From: Promethearchaeota archaeon
GTDB lineage: Archaea > Asgardarchaeota > Lokiarchaeia > Sigynarchaeales > SOKP01
DNA: 5,921 nucleotides
Assembly (NCBI GenBank): GCA_030608765.1
Contig: JAUWDN010000092.1
Location: 1-5,921, forward strand
Direction of reading: 5' to 3'
Shown one piece after another: positions 5,314 to 5,921 of the stretch. Made by a program: the position numbers and the translations under genes. The first letter of the stretch is position 1, and the number at the start of each line of letters is the position of its first letter. Under the pieces are notes generated by a model, which did no database searches, was not told the origin of the DNA, and worked only from the letters and a program-made list of their open reading frames with translations.

Positions 5314-5921
5314 TTTTCTTTCTCTCCTCCTTTATGTTCTTCTTGAATCTCAATATATTTCTTTTTTAACGTCTCGAGTTGAATTTCATGAATCTTTGTA
5401 AGAGCTTCTTTTGCTAAAGTTAAAGATTCGTTAAACTCTTTTAAATCCATGCTTCCATCGAATTGAAGTAACGATATTTCCTCGTTAAACCATGTTATAG
5501 CACAAGGTAAATCTGCTTCACCGGCTTTATCTTCTATTCCTGACAGATCAGTTATTAACTCTCCATCAATTTTTCCCATAGCCACAGAGGATACTAAGCT
5601 CCTCATTGGAATGCCTGCATCAGCTAGCGCTAAAGCAGCTACTGTAGTACAGGCACACCGTGTTCCACCATCAGCATCCATCACGTTAATAAAAACTTCG
5701 AAGGAAGTTCCTGGATAAAGTTCTAAGAATAATACTGGTTTTAAACAATCAGTTATAACCATAGATATTTCTTTTTCCCTACGTCCAGGAGCAGGTCGTT
5801 TTCTATCAAATACGGAAAAAGTCGCCATTCTATAAAAAACCCGAAGAATACCTCTATCAGGCTTTGCTAAATGGTGAGGATGAACTTCTCTAGGACCATA
5901 AACAGCAGCGTAAATCTTGTT
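5310..5921 (-). CDS. rrp41: Exosome complex catalytic subunit Rrp41, N-terminus cut by window edge
   Basis: The catalytic RNase PH-like subunit of the archaeal exosome. The frame is open from base 5921 to the stop at 5312-5310, giving 203 residues; the ATG at 5828 is an internal Met, because the 31 residues before it (KIYAAVYGPREVHPHHLAKPDRGIL...) are conserved family sequence. Compared with a usual length near 240-250, about 40-50 N-terminal residues lie outside. Seen, numbered from the first visible residue: the arginine-rich RNA-binding stretch KRPAPGRREKEIS (41-53), the phosphate-binding DGGTRCA (84-90), ALADAGIPM (98-106), and the catalytic-site region IEDKAGEADLPCA (129-141) with Asp131 and Asp137 at the conserved acidic positions. 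The C-terminal helix ends in a charged Lys/Glu tail typical of archaeal Rrp41. All active-site elements in view are intact. It overlaps rrp42 by four bases; rrp4 would be expected just outside the right edge. Confidence 0.96.
   Translation of the reverse strand, partial: NKIYAAVYGPREVHPHHLAKPDRGILRVFYRMATFSVFDRKRPAPGRREKEISMVITDCLKPVLFLELYPGTSFEVFINVMDADGGTRCACTTVAALALADAGIPMRSLVSSVAMGKIDGELITDLSGIEDKAGEADLPCAITWFNEEISLLQFDGSMDLKEFNESLTLAKEALTKIHEIQLETLKKKYIEIQEEHKGGEKEK
5324..5330 (-). promoter_or_regulatory. Shine-Dalgarno site of rrp42 inside the end of rrp41
   Basis: The transcribed strand reads GGAGGAG within AAAGGAGGAG, ten bases before the ATG at 5313. It lies within the codons for the charged tail of Rrp41, so the tail sequence (KGGEKEK) is partly dictated by this site. 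Confidence 0.75.

Noticed and set aside
5310..5828. Rrp41 starting at the ATG at 5828
   Set aside because: The same frame is open to the right edge and encodes conserved Rrp41 sequence before this Met, so the ATG is internal.

Overview
This is an archaeal chromosomal window, AT-rich and densely packed, with every supported gene on the minus strand, so transcription runs from right to left. The archaeal assignment rests on the exosome subunits Rrp41 and Rrp42, the ribosomal protein eL43 (L37Ae), the KEOPS subunit Pcc1 and the beta subunit of prefoldin lying side by side. This is a widespread archaeal linkage of RNA-processing, translation and protein-folding genes. The low GC and Lys/Asn/Ile-rich proteins would suit several mesophilic lineages, including Asgard archaea, but I cannot fix the lineage from sequence alone.

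Layout in transcription order: (1) rrp41, entering from the right edge without its N-terminus, overlaps rrp42 by four bases (ATGA); the two encode the hexameric RNase PH ring of the exosome. (2) A gene-free, very AT-rich stretch of about 226 bases follows, with T-rich termination-like runs on the transcribed strand and then candidate TATA elements. (3) A second group holds eL43, pcc1 (one-base overlap), a gap of 79 bases, prefoldin beta with a TTG start, and a DHH/DHHA1 phosphoesterase. The small RNA polymerase subunit gene rpoP (Rpb12), often found beside eL43 in archaea, is not here. (4) After 41 bases containing a TATA-like box comes a third group: two ABC ATPases (EcfA type) and a membrane protein of the EcfT/CbiQ family that runs off the left edge. 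Together they form the energy-coupling module of an ECF vitamin or metal uptake transporter; no substrate-binding S component is visible.

The window therefore joins a conserved information-processing cluster to a transport operon. The functional connection, if any, is unclear. I see no mobile element, CRISPR array, tRNA, rRNA or clearly novel system. The points most worth a second look are start-site details (a TTG start, a GTG that is probably part of a ribosome binding site, two different ribosome-binding-site registers), the absence of rpoP, the degenerate signature in the second ATPase, and the unassigned transporter substrate.
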